Shown in pieces: positions 63,542 to 64,000 of a DNA stretch of 64,000 bases. The position numbers were made by a program, and so were the translations under genes. Origin of the DNA: an uncultured Alphaproteobacteria bacterium (GTDB taxonomy: Bacteria > Pseudomonadota > Alphaproteobacteria > Rhodobacterales > Rhodobacteraceae); contig CACJWR010000001.1 of the NCBI GenBank assembly GCA_902596985.1, forward strand, positions 94,189-158,188, written 5' to 3'. Position 1 is the first letter of the stretch, and the number at the start of each line of letters is the position of its first letter. The notes under the pieces are model-generated. The model did no database searches. It was not told the DNA's origin and saw only the letters and a list, made by a program, of their open reading frames with translations.

Positions 63542-64000
63542 TTAGAGAATATGTAAAAGCTCAAACCAACCATCAACAAGCATCTTTATGGTTAGATAGA
63601 CGAGGAAAATAAGTCCGATCCACGAAAGCCATGGGAACTTCGTCATTACACGCATTATAATAGTTGCAAAAAACGCCATCAGTACTATAGCTAAAACGAG
63701 TCCAAACACTAATAATGCCGTATCTTCTCTCGCTATTGCAGCAACGGCTACAACATTATCTAAAGACATTGAAATATCAGCGACCGCAATTGTGAATAAC
63801 GCTTGCGAAAATTGTTGCTTTTCAGTCAGCTTTTCTGACAAATTGGACTTAATTTCTGAATCGGTTTTTTGGCCAGCGTGACGGATTTCTTTAAAAAACC
63901 GCCAACAAACAAAAGCCAAAAGTAGTCCGCCGAAAATTAATATTCCAGGTATCTGAATTAAAAAAGATGCTATAGCTGCAAAGACAATTCTGAACCCTGC
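63542..64000 (-). CDS. TerC-family membrane protein (5' end beyond window)
   Basis: The last 152 residues of a TerC/Alx-type membrane protein are present; the frame stays open to the right edge, so the start lies outside. The visible part begins AGFRIVFAAIASFLIQIPG, includes the acidic motif ADISMSLDNVVAVAA, and ends with about four membrane segments. TerC proteins have been linked to manganese or other metal export and to tellurite resistance. It is upstream of glpD on the same strand and may share a transcript. Confidence 0.88.
   Translation of the reverse strand, partial: AGFRIVFAAIASFLIQIPGILIFGGLLLAFVCWRFFKEIRHAGQKTDSEIKSNLSEKLTEKQQFSQALFTIAVADISMSLDNVVAVAAIAREDTALLVFGLVLAIVLMAFFATIIMRVMTKFPWLSWIGLIFLVYLTIKMLVDGWFELLHIL

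Overview
The window is AT-rich DNA from a compact bacterial chromosome. It has very short gaps, no gene-free stretch above 300 bases, no insertion sequence, no phage gene and no CRISPR array. Gene content and order point to an alphaproteobacterium, most likely a streamlined, low-GC, probably marine member of or near the Rhodobacterales. The evidence is a RegB/RegA-type redox two-component pair, a three-gene cytochrome bc1 operon (petABC), and the blocks hslO-NUDIX-cca, ftsK-lolA with xth, a winged-helix regulator and ribA, and accD-folC next to trxA and tsaE. The lineage is inferred from recalled synteny, not from a tree.

Layout. At 1-2.8 kb, a protein built of at least three CheW-like domains runs off the left edge. 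It is divergent from a tightly overlapping three-gene operon: two small proteins of cyclic-nucleotide-binding fold flank an unrecognised helical protein. I cannot match this arrangement to a described system and it is the best candidate for something new. At 3.3-7.7 kb lies a zinc-uptake locus: znuA with a long His/Asp repeat tract, divergent from zur-znuC-znuB and a COG0523 GTPase, with two operator-like palindromes between. At 7.7-14.7 kb are a DUF938 methyltransferase, a GSCFA protein, tRNA-Lys, dapF, mtaB, gabD and trmL. At 14.8-17.5 kb is petABC.

At 17.6-30.6 kb are housekeeping genes: aroC, tlyA, hemF, cca, two NUDIX hydrolases, hslO, an MltB-type transglycosylase, dapB, rbfA-truB-rpsO-pnp and hemH. 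At 30.6-37.6 kb are two methyltransferases (one is ubiG), a MarR regulator, an unrecognised Rossmann-like protein, a prolyl aminopeptidase, a lipoprotein, accD-folC and trxA. At 37.6-43 kb are an exonuclease I-like nuclease, tsaE, regB/regA and a UbiH-type hydroxylase. At 43-50 kb are an amidase, ftsK-lolA, xth, a winged-helix regulator and ribA. At 50-54.5 kb are a YggS protein, malonyl-CoA synthetase, an old-yellow-enzyme family protein and a DMT transporter. At 54.6-60.5 kb a branched-chain-amino-acid type ABC operon ends in a homocysteine methyltransferase. At 60.5-64 kb are glpK, glpD and a partial terC.

How it fits together. Heme synthesis (hemF, hemH), the bc1 complex, ubiquinone synthesis (ubiG, ubiH-like) and the RegBA redox switch describe an aerobic respiratory cell that senses its quinone pool. 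Uptake (Liv-type ABC, zinc ABC, DMT) and glycerol-3-phosphate oxidation indicate a heterotroph. Convergent genes repeatedly overlap or abut with almost no spacer, another sign of streamlining.
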